A DNA stretch of 64,000 nucleotides, taken from contig JASDFA010000011.1 of the NCBI GenBank assembly GCA_035772735.1, forward strand, positions 2,790,001 to 2,854,000, given 5' to 3'. The notes under the pieces are model-generated. The model was not told the DNA's origin and did not search any database. It saw only the letters and a list, made by a program, of their open reading frames with translations. The position numbers and the translations under genes were made by a program. Origin of the DNA: Datura wrightii. Taxonomy: Eukaryota > Streptophyta > Magnoliopsida > Solanales > Solanaceae. Below, one piece after another: positions 50,157 through 61,430 of the stretch. Position 1 is the stretch's first letter. Each line of letters starts with the position of its first letter.

Positions 50157-52090
50157 AGGGGTCGTTTGGTTGGAAAATAAGTTATTTCGAGATAACTAAT
50201 CTCTTTTGAGCCCGTTTAGTTAAGCTGAAAAAAATGATTTTTAAATATAAGTGCTTAAAACACTTTTTGAAGTGCTGAAATTTATTTTATAAATAAACAT
50301 TTATGTGTTTGGATAAAAGTGTTGAAACTGAAAAAAAAGTTATTGATGTATTTGGTATATAAGTGTTGTTAAACACTTTTTTTGGTCAAATGACTGAAAT
50401 GCCCTTAAAGCTGCTAACACTATAAAAAGTGAATTGCTTTGATATTTTTATTTCTAAAATAATTAAAATTTAAATTAATTTAATTTTTTATATTTATTTT
50501 TAATATAAACTAATTATTTATGTTATTTTTAATTTTTTAAATTTATAATTTGAATAAAATTAGACAGATCTCCCCTTTTTTTTTATTAGGAAAGAAAGAA
50601 AAGAAGAGAAAGATTTGCTAGGTTTTATTTGCTTGAGGGTATTTTTGGAGTTATGAAATTAGTATGAGGATAAAAAGATAAATATATTGGTCATACATGA
50701 ATGACTTATAAGCCAAAAAATGAATGAGAGAATACATCATTAACCCCTTCAACGATAACACTTTTTTAAAGAGACACTGGAACTTTACGGGGGTCCTAGT
50801 ACCCCCTTGAACAATTTAAAAACAATATGAATATCTCCTTCTTCGGTCAATCTCAAACACAAGAAAGAAGTCAAAATCACGCACCAATTGCTTCTTGCCA
50901 CGTGTTAAATTATTATATTTTCTAATTTTTGTTTTCATTTGTATTTTTTCTTATTTTATTAACTTTATTTTTTTTCTTTCCTTCTTCTTCAACAATCTTC
51001 ATCCTGGTAAGCCCAATCCTTTGCTCTCTTCACCGCCAATCCTTCGGCGTAGCTACCATCACCACTACTGCTAGAACACCACCTCAAGTATCTATTACTA
51101 AATCACCATCAAATCAAAATTAAAAATAAAAAATTAAAATCACTACCAAATTAAAATTTGAAGATAAAAAATCATCTCCAAATCACCATCTACTTTCCAG
51201 CAGCTTATCGTCTTATCCCAATTACAAAAATGAGACATAGATCTCCATTACGGTGGAGTTCTATAACATTCTCTAATAAAAAAAATAATAGATTGAAATT
51301 TCTTAATTAAACTGCTATAGAACTTCATATTTTTTTTTTAAGAAAAATAAAACAGAACAAGAACAATGAATCATTAGAGAATGGGTTTTACCAAAATAAT
51401 CTTGAAAAAACAAGGGAGAAAGAAGAAAACGGAACAAAGAGAAGCAAGAAGGTAAAGAGAAAAAAATGACAGAGAATAGCAAGGTAATTGGGTGAGTTGA
51501 AGAAGATGAAGAAAAAGAGAATTAAAAAAGTACAACAAAATAAATAAAGTAAAGAAAATTGTATTTCTAATTAAATAAAAGCAAAACAAATAACATAAAA
51601 TAAAAATTATTTATCTCACTCGCTGCCGGAGAGTGAAATACACTCTATATGCCACGTGGGCTCATAAGGGGATGATAAGTTCACTATAAATAAGATTAAG
51701 GGGGTATTAGGACCTCCGCAAAGTTCCAATATCTTTTAAAAAAAGTGTTATAGTCGAAGGGGGTAATGATTTATTCTCTCAAAAATGAAAAGTTGGGGGA
51801 AATCAACTTTTAATTTTTAGCTTTTTAAAATTTTTTTAAAGTACTTTTTTGACTAAATCAAATATTTCAAAAAGTTAAAAAGTGTTTATAAGCTTAACCA
51901 AACAGGCTCATAGTTATTCTGGGATTGTGAAGGATAAGGATAAATAATTTTAGAATTAATTTTTGAATAAATTTATTTTACATTTTAGTTAATATAAAAT
52001 TTCGATATAACTTATTTTAAATTTTGTTATTCCAAAATTATTATTTTATTTTTAATATAAGATAAACATAATACGAAATAACTAATCCAA
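50157..52090. mobile_element. Nest of three DNA elements in the D-E spacer
   Basis: The outermost (from 50157, GGGTCGTTTGGTTGGAAAAT; right end not clear near 52090) is split by an element at 50208-51909 with 19-bp ends GAGCCCGTTTAGTTAAGCT / AGCTTAACCAAACAGGCTC. That in turn contains the element at 50725-51781. The E-F spacer shows no such insert at the matching place near 58140. Confidence 0.65.
50725..51781. mobile_element. Non-autonomous hAT-like element with 8-bp TSD
   Basis: Long inverted ends of about 80 bp (TGAGAGAATACATCATTAAC on the left, GGTAATGATTTATTCTCTCA on the right, with TCCTAGTACCCCC / GGGGGTATTAGGA further in). Perfect 8-bp flanks AAAATGAA occur at 50717-50724 and 51782-51789. 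The interior has no transposase-like frame. Confidence 0.8.
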
Positions 52091-52197
52091 AAAAAAAGTC
52101 TGCATAGCTCACTCGTAAAATTTGGTAAACGGGCCAACGAGATTTCTCCAGAAACACCACGACATCTGCATATATACCGTTCGTTTTAAGAAATATC

Positions 52198-52269
52198 GTG
52201 AAAGTTTCAGAAGAATTAGAAAAGAAATATCGGGAAAGTACTTGACCCTCCTCTAAGACCTTATAAATA
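52198..52269 (+). promoter_or_regulatory. sHSP E promoter: TATA box and HSE-like array
   Basis: TATAAATA lies at 52262-52269. GAAAGTTTCAGAA (52200-52212) fits three HSE pentamers with TTT in place of TTC. GAAAGTACTTGA follows near 52234. A TTTCTCCAGAAA word lies further up at about 52143. Confidence 0.6.
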
Positions 52270-52353
52270 TCCATCGGCTCCTCCTCCCAGCACCAGTGTA
52301 ATTCAAACTTGGAAGAAGATTGTGAGAGCAAGAGTTGAAAAGCTTTACTGAAA

Positions 52354-52818
52354 ATGTCGCTAATTCCGAGAATCTTCGGCGACCGACGAAGCAGCAGCTT
52401 GTTTGATCCATTCTCAATTGACGTGTTTGATCCATTCAAGGAATTTGGTTTCCCTGTTTCTAATTCAGGGGAGACCTCTGCATTTGCTAACACTCGAGTC
52501 GATTGGAAAGAAACACCGGAGGCTCATGTGTTCAAGGCCGATCTCCCAGGGCTTAAGAAGGAGGAAGTAAAAGTGGAGATCGAAGACGATCGGGTTCTTA
52601 AAATTAGCGGAGAGAGGAACGTGGAGAAGGAAGATAAGAATGATAGGTGGCATCACGTGGAGCGAAGCAGCGGCAAATTCATGAGAAGATTCAGACTTCC
52701 GGAGAACGCTAAGATGGATCAGGTTAAGGCCTCTATGGAGAATGGAGTTCTTACCGTTACTGTTCCAAAGGAAGAGGTGAAGAAGCCTGATGTCAAGTCT
52801 ATTGAGATCTCTGGTTAA
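52354..52818 (+). CDS. Class I small heat-shock protein (sHSP E), 154 aa
   Basis: Intact and intronless. N-terminal arm 1-48, alpha-crystallin domain 49-141, GERNVE, GVLTVTVP and IEI present. Private changes are L31F (KEFGF), Q83K (RVLKISG) and R101H (WHHVERSS), the last two within the alpha-crystallin domain. Its 3' flank is nearly identical to that of D, and the sequence upstream resembles F. Confidence 0.95.
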   Translation: MSLIPRIFGDRRSSSLFDPFSIDVFDPFKEFGFPVSNSGETSAFANTRVDWKETPEAHVFKADLPGLKKEEVKVEIEDDRVLKISGERNVEKEDKNDRWHHVERSSGKFMRRFRLPENAKMDQVKASMENGVLTVTVPKEEVKKPDVKSIEISG

Positions 52819-53555
52819 ACAAATTCACTGTTTGTTGAAGATTTGAAGTTGCTCTGTCTCTGTATCAAAGTCTTGTGTCGTCTCTGTTTCTCGCCTAATG
52901 GCGTAGTTGATGCGTACTTTCTATAAAATTCCGTGTTGAAAATAAAATACTAGTGTTGTATTATTATCCTTTGATTCTATTCCAAATTCATAGTTTTTTT
53001 TTAATAATAAACTTTGAATCTTAACATTAAACAACTAAAATAATACATCTAATGATCTTAGAAACTGAAAGTTCATACCGATTCTAGCGAACTTGCTCGT
53101 TTCACATTGTCACTTCTATTGTGCATTTTCTGGAGAATTGAATTGTTGTGAGCAGAACGAATATGGCGCACTTTAGAAGAACACTTCCCTTTCATATTTT
53201 CAAATCTACTGCTTGATATGTAGCGAATGTTTGGTTTTAAGATTGAGTGTTCTTGCATCTCTTGTTTGTTCTGGGGGAGGGGAACTGTGGAGGAGGACAA
53301 AAGCTGAAAAGGGAAACATTTGAACAGATGGGAGAATAGCACCACTATTACATATTTTTACATACAATCTGGTATGAAATGGGATAAAGAAAGTTATTTT
53401 TATAAATTGAGATCATTTATATTATAATAAGATAATTTATTTTATTATTATAATATAAATAATAAATAAAAATTAATTAATATTCTTTATTAAATAAAAT
53501 TAAAATATTTTATATTTCACTAAAAAATTATTACCTCCTATCTCCGATTTCAAAA
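52819..53555. other. 3' flank of sHSP E
   Basis: A copy of the D 3' flank (41112-41640) followed by an AT-rich stretch. The minus-strand frame at 53073-53345 differs from its counterpart behind D in reading frame and is not supported. Confidence 0.6.
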
Positions 53556-53700
53556 GGACCTCTAAATAAAGAGTTCTGGAGGGAAGCGATACATGGAACG
53601 GGTAATAGCCTAGTAGGAAGACGACTCATCATAATACACGGGGACAATACATCCCTAACTTAATACTTTCTATATCTACATTTATACTTTCAGCCAATCG
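53556..53700 (-). pseudogene. Relic 3' flank of a lost minus-strand sHSP (E unit)
   Basis: GAGTTCTGGAGGGAA, TAGGAAGACGACTCATCATA and ACTTTCAGCCAA follow one another as in the 3' flanks of A and B (GAGTTCTAGAGGGGAA..., GGAAGACGACTCA..., CTTTCAGCCAAA), but no sHSP coding sequence follows. It is the same relic as at 45251-45345 and here also preserves the empty site of the older LTR. Confidence 0.65.
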
Positions 53701-53885
53701 AATACGTACAATCGTATTTTATTAAATTTTAACTTATAAATTACATTATAGAGTATGATTTAAAGATTATATTTGTCAAACATAATTTATAACTTGTATT
53801 TATTAAATACAATTTATTATTGTAGTCTTATTTGTTAAATACGATTTACAAATTAAATTTACTAAACATAACTTATAAATTATAT

Positions 53886-54897
53886 TACGACCTTATTGTT
53901 TTGATGGAGAGAAGAATTTATGATTAGCTTTTTGAGAAATTTTCAAACAAAAAATTTTAATTTCTTATTTTACTATGTTCAATTCTACGTATTCTCTATC
54001 TCTAGAGTATATAGAATGTACAAAAATGGCTATAACAGAGTTAAGAGGTCGCGCATTCAAATTGGTTCTATTTTGACTCTTTCTCAGAGAAGGACGTTCA
54101 AACAATTTTCAATCATGGTCCTTGCAAATCGGATTATTCATATAATATACAAAAAAACTCTAGATATTTGAGATCTTTCTCTTTGAAAAAGATCTCAATT
54201 CCAGGATGATTTCATTAGATATCTTACAACTAGAATCTCTCTTTTTTCGGTATCTTGCCCGGGGGAAAGGCTACATCTAGTACCGAACCGATGATTTGGA
54301 CGACATGCCTCAGTTTTTTTTTTAAGCGTGGAAACCCCAGAACCAGGCATTCCATACTGGATCAGGACGGAATATGATTATATACATTCTTATTATGAGA
54401 AGGGGTCATTCGGGCAAGAAGCCTTCGTATCTTAATGCACGTATTTAATTTATTCGGAGCTATTAGAGCGGGATTCACTTTTTGAGGAATATGAGTCGAA
54501 GCACTAGCAAAAATATTTCTAGTAGAACATCTTTCACAATTCCTGGAGAGATGGTTCACTAATAGGTTGAGGGATATTGTGACATAGCCTTGAGGCGCTC
54601 AACCGACTTTTTAACCTTTTAAAATTTTTTTTGGGCTTTGGATTGATCCAAAAATGACTTTTTTTGTGCAACCTAGTGTATATTCATAGAAGTTATTAGA
54701 TGGAGCTCTTTAATTTTTTACTTAGAAGATTTTAATTACTCTATTTCAAATCATGCGAGTAGTCATTAGACATTACTAAGAGACATGCCCGGTATTAAAA
54801 ATTTTTGAAATCCCATAAAGATTATAACCTGGATCAGATCGATTTTTTTTTGAATATGTATATGTGCAATTCCTCAACGCCAGAGAACGTTCTCGTC
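53886..54897 (-). pseudogene. ycf2: Plastid-derived insertion with ycf2 fragments (NUPT)
   Basis: On the minus strand 54400-54580 translates to a ycf2 segment (VNHLSRNCERCSTRN, then STHIPQKVNPALIAPNKLNT, then CIKIRRLL). About 54010-54245 matches an N-terminal part of ycf2 (KKRDSSCKISNE, FVYYMNNPICKDHD) with stop codons. The two parts are joined in an order not found in ycf2, so this is a composite, decayed transfer of plastid DNA to the nucleus. The homologous D spacer lacks it, which sets the borders to within about 10 bases. The origin of the remaining parts (54250-54390, 54600-54897) is unclear. Confidence 0.85.
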
Positions 54898-56519
54898 ACA
54901 TCAGTCGAGTATGATTTACGAATTACATTAGTCGAAAACGCGTTATATATCGTTCTTGTCTAATATGATTATTATAAATACAAAAAAAAAATTAAAAATA
55001 TTTTTAAACTATATAAACTTAAATAAAAATATCCTTCATTAATAATTTAATCCAAAAAATGTCCTTATAACATTTTTGAGTGAAAAATTACCCTTTTTCT
55101 GATACAATTATTTTTTCTTCTTCTACGCTAAATTAATTTCAATAATTAGTGAGGAAAAGAGCTATGCACCAAACTAGATAAACTAGTATAGGACAAATAA
55201 ACATTTTAGCAAGACTAAATTAAAATTAAACTAACAAATTATAATACAAATAGATATTACTCCCATGTTTAATCAAATTTAATGAAAGAACGAACCAAAA
55301 TTCACTCTGTAGATAGATTTAATTTATTAAGCAGATTAGTGTTGAAAATAAAATATTAGTGTTGTATTATCCTTTGATTCTATTCCAAATTCCTACTTTT
55401 TTTTTAATAGTAGACTTCGAATATTATCATTAAACAATTAAAAGAATACATCTAATGATTTATTCGCATGTAGGGAATGCGATTTGTGAATGACTTCTGC
55501 CGAGTCAAAGAAAATCAGCTCCTTATGCCCTCTGTTTTTTTAATCTCGCGTTCCACAACTACTCCAAAAATACTTCCCTTTTTCCCCTTCCTATTTCACC
55601 CTTTTCCTCACAATGTCTCTGTGACTTGTTTTAGTTGTAATTATCATATTTTTTGAGACAGTAAAATGAACAGCATTTTGTATAATAGTTGATATAATTA
55701 AATTTCAATTTTTGTGTTAGTACATTTTATATGTATTAAAAGGATCAAGTAGAGATAAGTATTTTATCTGACTTAATAAAATAAAGTCTGTAGATCATTA
55801 AATGTACTTATACTCTTAATCTTGATATAATTATTATGAACAATGTAATTTGTTTGTTATTTTGATCTATCAAAGGGTGAAACTCGATCTTTCGTGAGTT
55901 AAAATACTTCCGATAGATTGGATGACGGCAAATGACATTTGTGAAATAATAATTAGTTGATGGTATCCATATCTCGACCTTGAGATTAATGATACCCTTA
56001 TGATTGATTATAAAATTTCATGTGAAAATCCTGCAGGTGAATTTTGCTTCCGTCACATGAAATAAGTTAAGCGTTTGAATAAAGAATTAAATTAATATAT
56101 AAATTAAATATTCAAAAATTTAATTCGATTGATTGGTACTTATAATCTTAACATAGGGAGTTAAATAAGACTTAATGAATGATTTTGAAATTATACCGAG
56201 GAGTGCAATTATGAATTTTTAATGGAATAATATGTGATTTATTATGGTAGATTTAATTCATTCATTTTGCAAATTAATATCATAATTAGAAGTCTCACTA
56301 ATTAAATATATGGTCCCTGTTATGCCTGATTAATTAATGAACTTGGAAAGAAAGAAATCAATTTTTTAGAAGAAGTAAAATCCTACAAGATTTTGGTTAA
56401 AAATAAACTGGTCTTGTAGAAGGAAAGTTCTAGGGTTTTATACCTTAAAATGTTCTTCTAAATAGGACTCCTTTCTTCCATCGTATTACTTTGAATTTTC
56501 TAAGAAGCAGTATTTGTCC
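54898..56519. other. E-F spacer, AT-rich duplicated part
   Basis: About 54898-55710 parallels the D-E spacer. About 55720-56520 is not found there and was either inserted here or lost from D. No gene is recognised. Confidence 0.5.
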
Positions 56520-57720
56520 ACACAAGTAGACTCAAAGCAAGTATTTTCAGAGAAAACCTGTCAAAGCTCTCAAGGCGTTTCATTGGGGGGGACATTTAGC
56601 CCATTTATAAGAGCAAAAGTTCGAACTTGAGAGCTTCTACTGATTCCATCTCATCCATATGCAGTCTGAAAGCTCCCAACTACGAACCAGATAGTTCCAG
56701 TGGCCCAAACCGCATCAAATCGTCTCCCATGAAATGCCTTTACCCCTGCAGAGTGACAAAGTCGTCAGTAACATGACCTCTGTATTCTTGTGACAAAAAA
56801 TACTCCCCAAGTCCTCAACTTCAATTGTTATCTAAAGAGTCGGAGGTTGAAGTGGCTTTACCAGATTAATTTGGATTGGATGATGTCTTAGCGGAGGAAT
56901 TACAATGCTTAGAGGTTCAAGTACACTTACCTATTTCATATATCATGCTCTATCTAGAGGAAATTCTACCGCTACTCTTCAATTTCATAGTCATGTTAAT
57001 GGATCATCAATACAGGTGCTCGTAAACAACACTAGTACCCACAATTTTACTAGGACTTTTAGGACCTATCCTCATTAATTATGCAAAGAGGATATTTGAA
57101 TTCATTTTGAACGGTGTCAAGGTCTCATGGACTACTGATGTGCAACGGGTGCAATTGCATAGTCTGAAAAGGATGGATGCTACTGATGCAATTTCCTCTT
57201 ATTTTCATGTAGAATTGGTATTTGATTTGGAACCTTCATGTACTACTCCCTCTGAGTTAGCAGTGGAGCTCAAAACATTAGAAGATGCATTTCCGAAACC
57301 TCTGGGTTTGCCTCCTTCGTGAAATGAGGACCACACAATTCATCTAGTTTCGGGGGCACGACTAGTTAATTTGAAGTCGTATCAATACCTTTATTTTCAA
57401 AAGCATGTTATAGAGCAATTAGTGTCTGAAATGCTCAAAGAAAGGGTAATCCAAGATCATACTAGTCCCTTTTCTTCATCATTATTGTTGGTTCTAAAAA
57501 CAATATGTCACCTGGCGATTCTCTGTCTGGCTATCGCGCATTAAATGCAATTACAATTCGTGATAAATTTTCGATGATCATTCACAAATTGGATGGTGCC
57601 TACTATTTCTACAAGTTAGACTTGTTGTAGGGTTATCATCAAATTAGGGTCCGGTCAAAGGATGTTCTTTAAGACGGCATTATGATTTTTATATTTAGAG
57701 AATAGTTAATTTTCGGAGTA
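56520..57720 (+). pseudogene. Decayed Ty3/gypsy gag-pol fragment (E unit)
   Basis: Sister copy of 48430-49800. It holds a protease-like VLVNNTSTHNF (near 57020) with the aspartate lost, a spacer frame RMDATDAISSYFHVELVF, and RT words (EMLKERVIQ; YYFYKLDLL followed by a stop, then GYHQIRV). Several stops and shifts are present. A piece of the protease-to-spacer stretch seen in the D copy is deleted. Confidence 0.75.
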
Positions 57721-58480
57721 TTTTTTTACGTAAATTTGATATTTCTTTAAAGGAATATGTGTGAATTTATAGATACTTTATTACAGAATCATATTTAGGT
57801 AGCATCAATGGCTGAATTAAATTAAAAATTTTAAAACTCTATTGTTGAAGTTCTTAAAAGCTCGAAAACTCACAAATGGATTTTGAATATGTTGAAATTT
57901 GTTAACAAATTGATGGTTATGGTTCATTGATGGTGTCATTTTAAAGTTGTGGTTAAAATTTAAAGTTATTTGAAGAAAAATTGATTTCTTTCGAATAAAT
58001 TTTATACTTGAAATTCGTAGGAGATCAAACACACATTTTTATGTAAATTTTAACAATTTATGTAACCTTATAAAATATGTATAAATACTTCTTATATTAT
58101 ATTATACTATACATTTTTACACTAAATTTATATATTATATATATGAAATGTATAACGTTATATACCATATATAAAAATTGTTGCGGAAAAAGATATAAAT
58201 TTATAAGAATGTAATATAAAAATACGACTACATAAATATAATATTTGCAGTAAACAATACAATTTTATAAAAATTCCTAATAACTATCTAAAGATTTGTT
58301 TTATTTATAAAGGGAGTTTGTGAAGACTCCCTCGTATTTTGAACAAATGAGAGTTGGGCCGCTAGATCAGAACCCCTGTAACCGTAGAATGTCCCAAGTA
58401 CCATAGCTCACCCGTGAAATTTGCTAAATGGACCAACAATATTTCTCCAGAAACATCTCGACATTATGTAATTTTTCTGT
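57721..58480. other. Region upstream of sHSP F
   Basis: Parallels 49800-50156 and then 52090-52180 of the preceding unit, without the nested elements. Non-coding. Confidence 0.5.
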
Positions 58481-58494
58481 TTAAGAAATATGGA

Positions 58495-58568
58495 GAAAGT
58501 TTCGGAAGAATAAAAAAAAAAGGAAATATCGAGAAAGTTCTTGACATTCCTCCGGGATCTTATAAATA
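58495..58568 (+). promoter_or_regulatory. sHSP F promoter: TATA box and HSEs
   Basis: TATAAATA lies at 58561-58568. GAAAGTTTCGGAA (58495-58507) is a three-unit array with one mismatch. GAAAGTTCTTGA (58533-58544) is a matching three-unit HSE, while the same site in D and E reads TAC in the middle. Confidence 0.7.
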
Positions 58569-58645
58569 CCAATCGGCTCTTCCTCCCAAAACCAGTATAG
58601 TTGAAAGAAGATTGAGAGAGCAAGAGTTGAAAAACTTTACTGAAA

Positions 58646-59110
58646 ATGTCGCTAATTCCGAGAATCTTCAGCGATCGACGAAGCAGCAGCATGTTCGATC
58701 CATTCTCAATTGACGTGTTTGATCCGTTCAAGGAATTAGGCTTCCCAGGTTTCAATTCCGGGGAGACCTCTGCATTTGCTAACACTCGAGTCGATTGGAA
58801 GGAAACTCCGGAGGCTCATGTGTTCAAGGCCGATCTCCCAGGGCTTAAGAAGGAGGAAGTGAAAGTGGAGATCGAAGACGCTCGAGTTCTTCAGATCAGC
58901 GGAGAGAGGAACGTGGAGAAGGAAGATAAGAATGATAGGTGGCATCGAGTGGAGCGAAGCAGCGGTAAATTCATGAGAAGATTTAGACTTCCGGAAAATG
59001 CGAAGATGGATCAAGTTAAGGCTTCAATGGAGAATGGAGTGCTCACTGTTACTGTTCCGAAGGAAGAGATGAAGAAGCCTGATGTCAAGTCTATTCAGAT
59101 CACGGGTTAG
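58646..59110 (+). CDS. Class I small heat-shock protein (sHSP F), 154 aa
   Basis: The last copy, intact and intronless. N-terminal arm 1-48, alpha-crystallin domain 49-141 and GVLTVTVP at 131-138. It is the most changed of the plus-strand set: G9S (IFSDRR), D79A (EDARVL), V142M (EEMKK), E151Q and S153T, giving a C-terminus KSIQITG. The IXI motif is kept as I-Q-I. After a different stop (TAG) the 3' flank resembles those of D and E only in part (TTGTTCTG, CTCTGTTTCTCGTCTAATGG). Confidence 0.95.
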   Translation: MSLIPRIFSDRRSSSMFDPFSIDVFDPFKELGFPGFNSGETSAFANTRVDWKETPEAHVFKADLPGLKKEEVKVEIEDARVLQISGERNVEKEDKNDRWHRVERSSGKFMRRFRLPENAKMDQVKASMENGVLTVTVPKEEMKKPDVKSIQITG

Positions 59111-61430
59111 ATTCTTTAACTAAATGAATAAAAGTAAATTTACCAGTAGTATATGATAATATGGGCAAATAAAAAGTTGAATCCGTTGTGTTTGAAGTTG
59201 TTCTGTTTTCTTACTCTGTTTCTCGTCTAATGGTCTAGTTGATGTACCTTCCTGTAAAACTTCATGTTGAAAATGTAAAGGGACGGTTGGTATTATCCTT
59301 TGAATCTGTTCAAATCTCCATAGCCATATGTTCTTTCTGCTTATTCTTCCTGGCTCCTCCTCCTGGGCATGGGCATCCGGTCATATACAGAGTAAGGAGC
59401 TTTTAATTTTCAAACATTGAAGATAACCTTAATCACTCTGCTTAAATCAGTTGAGAAAGATTAGTTAAATTAGCTTAGCCTTACTACATGGGAACGAGAA
59501 ATTCCACCTTCACCGTCAATTAAGTTCCGATTTCTGATACATTAGGGTGGAATGGCCGGTGTATCTTCATTTTTAATCGATTAAGATTTTAGATTTGAAT
59601 TTGATTTTGATTTTGAGTTTTAGTCCTGAACAGGAAGAAATTTTTATGAGAAAATTGCCATGTAATGAAATTATTCAACAAATGATTCGAATTAACCAAA
59701 CTTTCAAGCTGAATATTCGAGATTGGGCGGAAAAAAGGAAAAGATCAGACTTACTATGGTCTTATTTAGTGTTACCAAGTATAATAATAATTGATGTTAT
59801 AATAGTTGCTTCATCAATTCTTGGTAGAATTCAAATTAAAGTAGAACTTAAAATTAGGTATAAAAATGGGGCGAGGCGTGTTTAGATTTTTTTCGGCTAA
59901 AACTGTTCTGTTCTATATCGTAGAGTGGGCATGAGTGGGTATTGAATATTTTTGGTTCCGCAATTTTAATATTTAAAAATTTTGTATTAGTATCATATTA
60001 AATTAGTTTAGTATGATTTGTAATTTTAATTTTGATGTCGTTATTTTATGATAGGGTAAGTCAGTAATTATATTTATTTAATTTAGATTTATATTTATTC
60101 ATATAATAAAAAATTATGATTTTAATTTTTTAAAATATATTTTTTTATATTAGACTAACAATTATCTCCGTTAATCAATTGCACAAAAAAATACTTCAAC
60201 CACAATAATGTAGTAATGTAGTATTTTTGGATCAACATTGTTCAAAAAAAAAAGTATTTTTGGATAAAATCCTATATTATATATAATGTAGCATTAAATT
60301 AAATAAGATGTAGTTTTGTACAACAAAATTAATTTATATATTTAATAATATTAAATTTAATATTATATGGATGGTATATATTATAAAAGTTTGGTTGTAT
60401 TCGATATTTCGGTATTTATAAAATAAATATTAAATATTATATTAATACCAAAAAAAAGTTAAATTTCATACCAAATACTGTAACATAATATCCATATTGC
60501 ATATTAAAAAGTTCGATTTAGTTTTTATTTACATATTCTTTATTTAAATTATCAAAATTTAATATGTATTTGTAATTATGTCAATATCATAATTTCTTTT
60601 TTATGTATCACAATCACTAGCAATTCTTCTATTTCAATTTTTTTTGTTCATTTGGTGCAAATTATACGGTGCTGAATTTCTTTTAATCAAGAACAAGAAC
60701 ACTATTCAATTTGTTTTAATTTATTTAATTATTATATTGTTTGATTCTAAAGAAGAAAAAAATTGAGCACAAGTGGTAAGGAACTGGATAAGATTATCTT
60801 GATTTAACTAATAATTAAGTACAAACAGTTCTTGCAAAATCTTCTGCTAATTTTTTATTTCCAAACAATTTTCTAGTGAAATTTCAAAATTTTAATTTTC
60901 TTACAATTTGCAACTGATATGTTTAATTTGACTGGTACAAGTAATAAGATTTTAATTATTAATTATGTTTTCAACCGAAACTGCAACAAAAGATACATAA
61001 AATAACTAAAGAAGCATGAGCTTACATCTGTCCTACTATCTGTCCTGTCTCATTTAATTTCTGAAAATAAAAAAATTAACTCATTTCGTCTTATATTGTT
61101 TACACATGTCTTAATCTTTCCAATTTTATAAATTTATAATAAACTTAAAATACGTAATATATATAAATTCACAAATTTAATATTTTTATATTGATATGAT
61201 GAAATAACTATTTAGATAATATAGAGAAAAGATAGGAAATATTTAAGATAACAATAATCTTTAAAGCTAAAGTTAATAATATTGAATTTTGGTGATATAT
61301 TCACAGTTTTCAAATTCTAAATATCTAGAATGCCTTAAAATTTGTAATATTCAGTTTTATTGATATGTTCAGTCTTCGAATTCTAGCTATTCAGAATATA
61401 TGTTTTTTTATGAGCTTGAGAATACGAGAA
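59111..61430. other. Intergenic, AT-rich
   Basis: No gene is supported. The 96-aa frame at 59595-59885 shows no recognisable domain and has a low-complexity hydrophobic end. About 61280-61400 holds an imperfect repeat (AATATTGAATTTTGGTGATA... against AATATTCAGTTTTATTGATA...). Confidence 0.45.

Noticed and set aside
53920..54171. 83-aa plus-strand frame
   Set aside because: It is the opposite strand of the ycf2-derived sequence in the plastid insertion.
59595..59885. 96-aa plus-strand frame after sHSP F
   Set aside because: No recognisable domain, no clear promoter or intron signals, AT-rich surroundings; could be chance.
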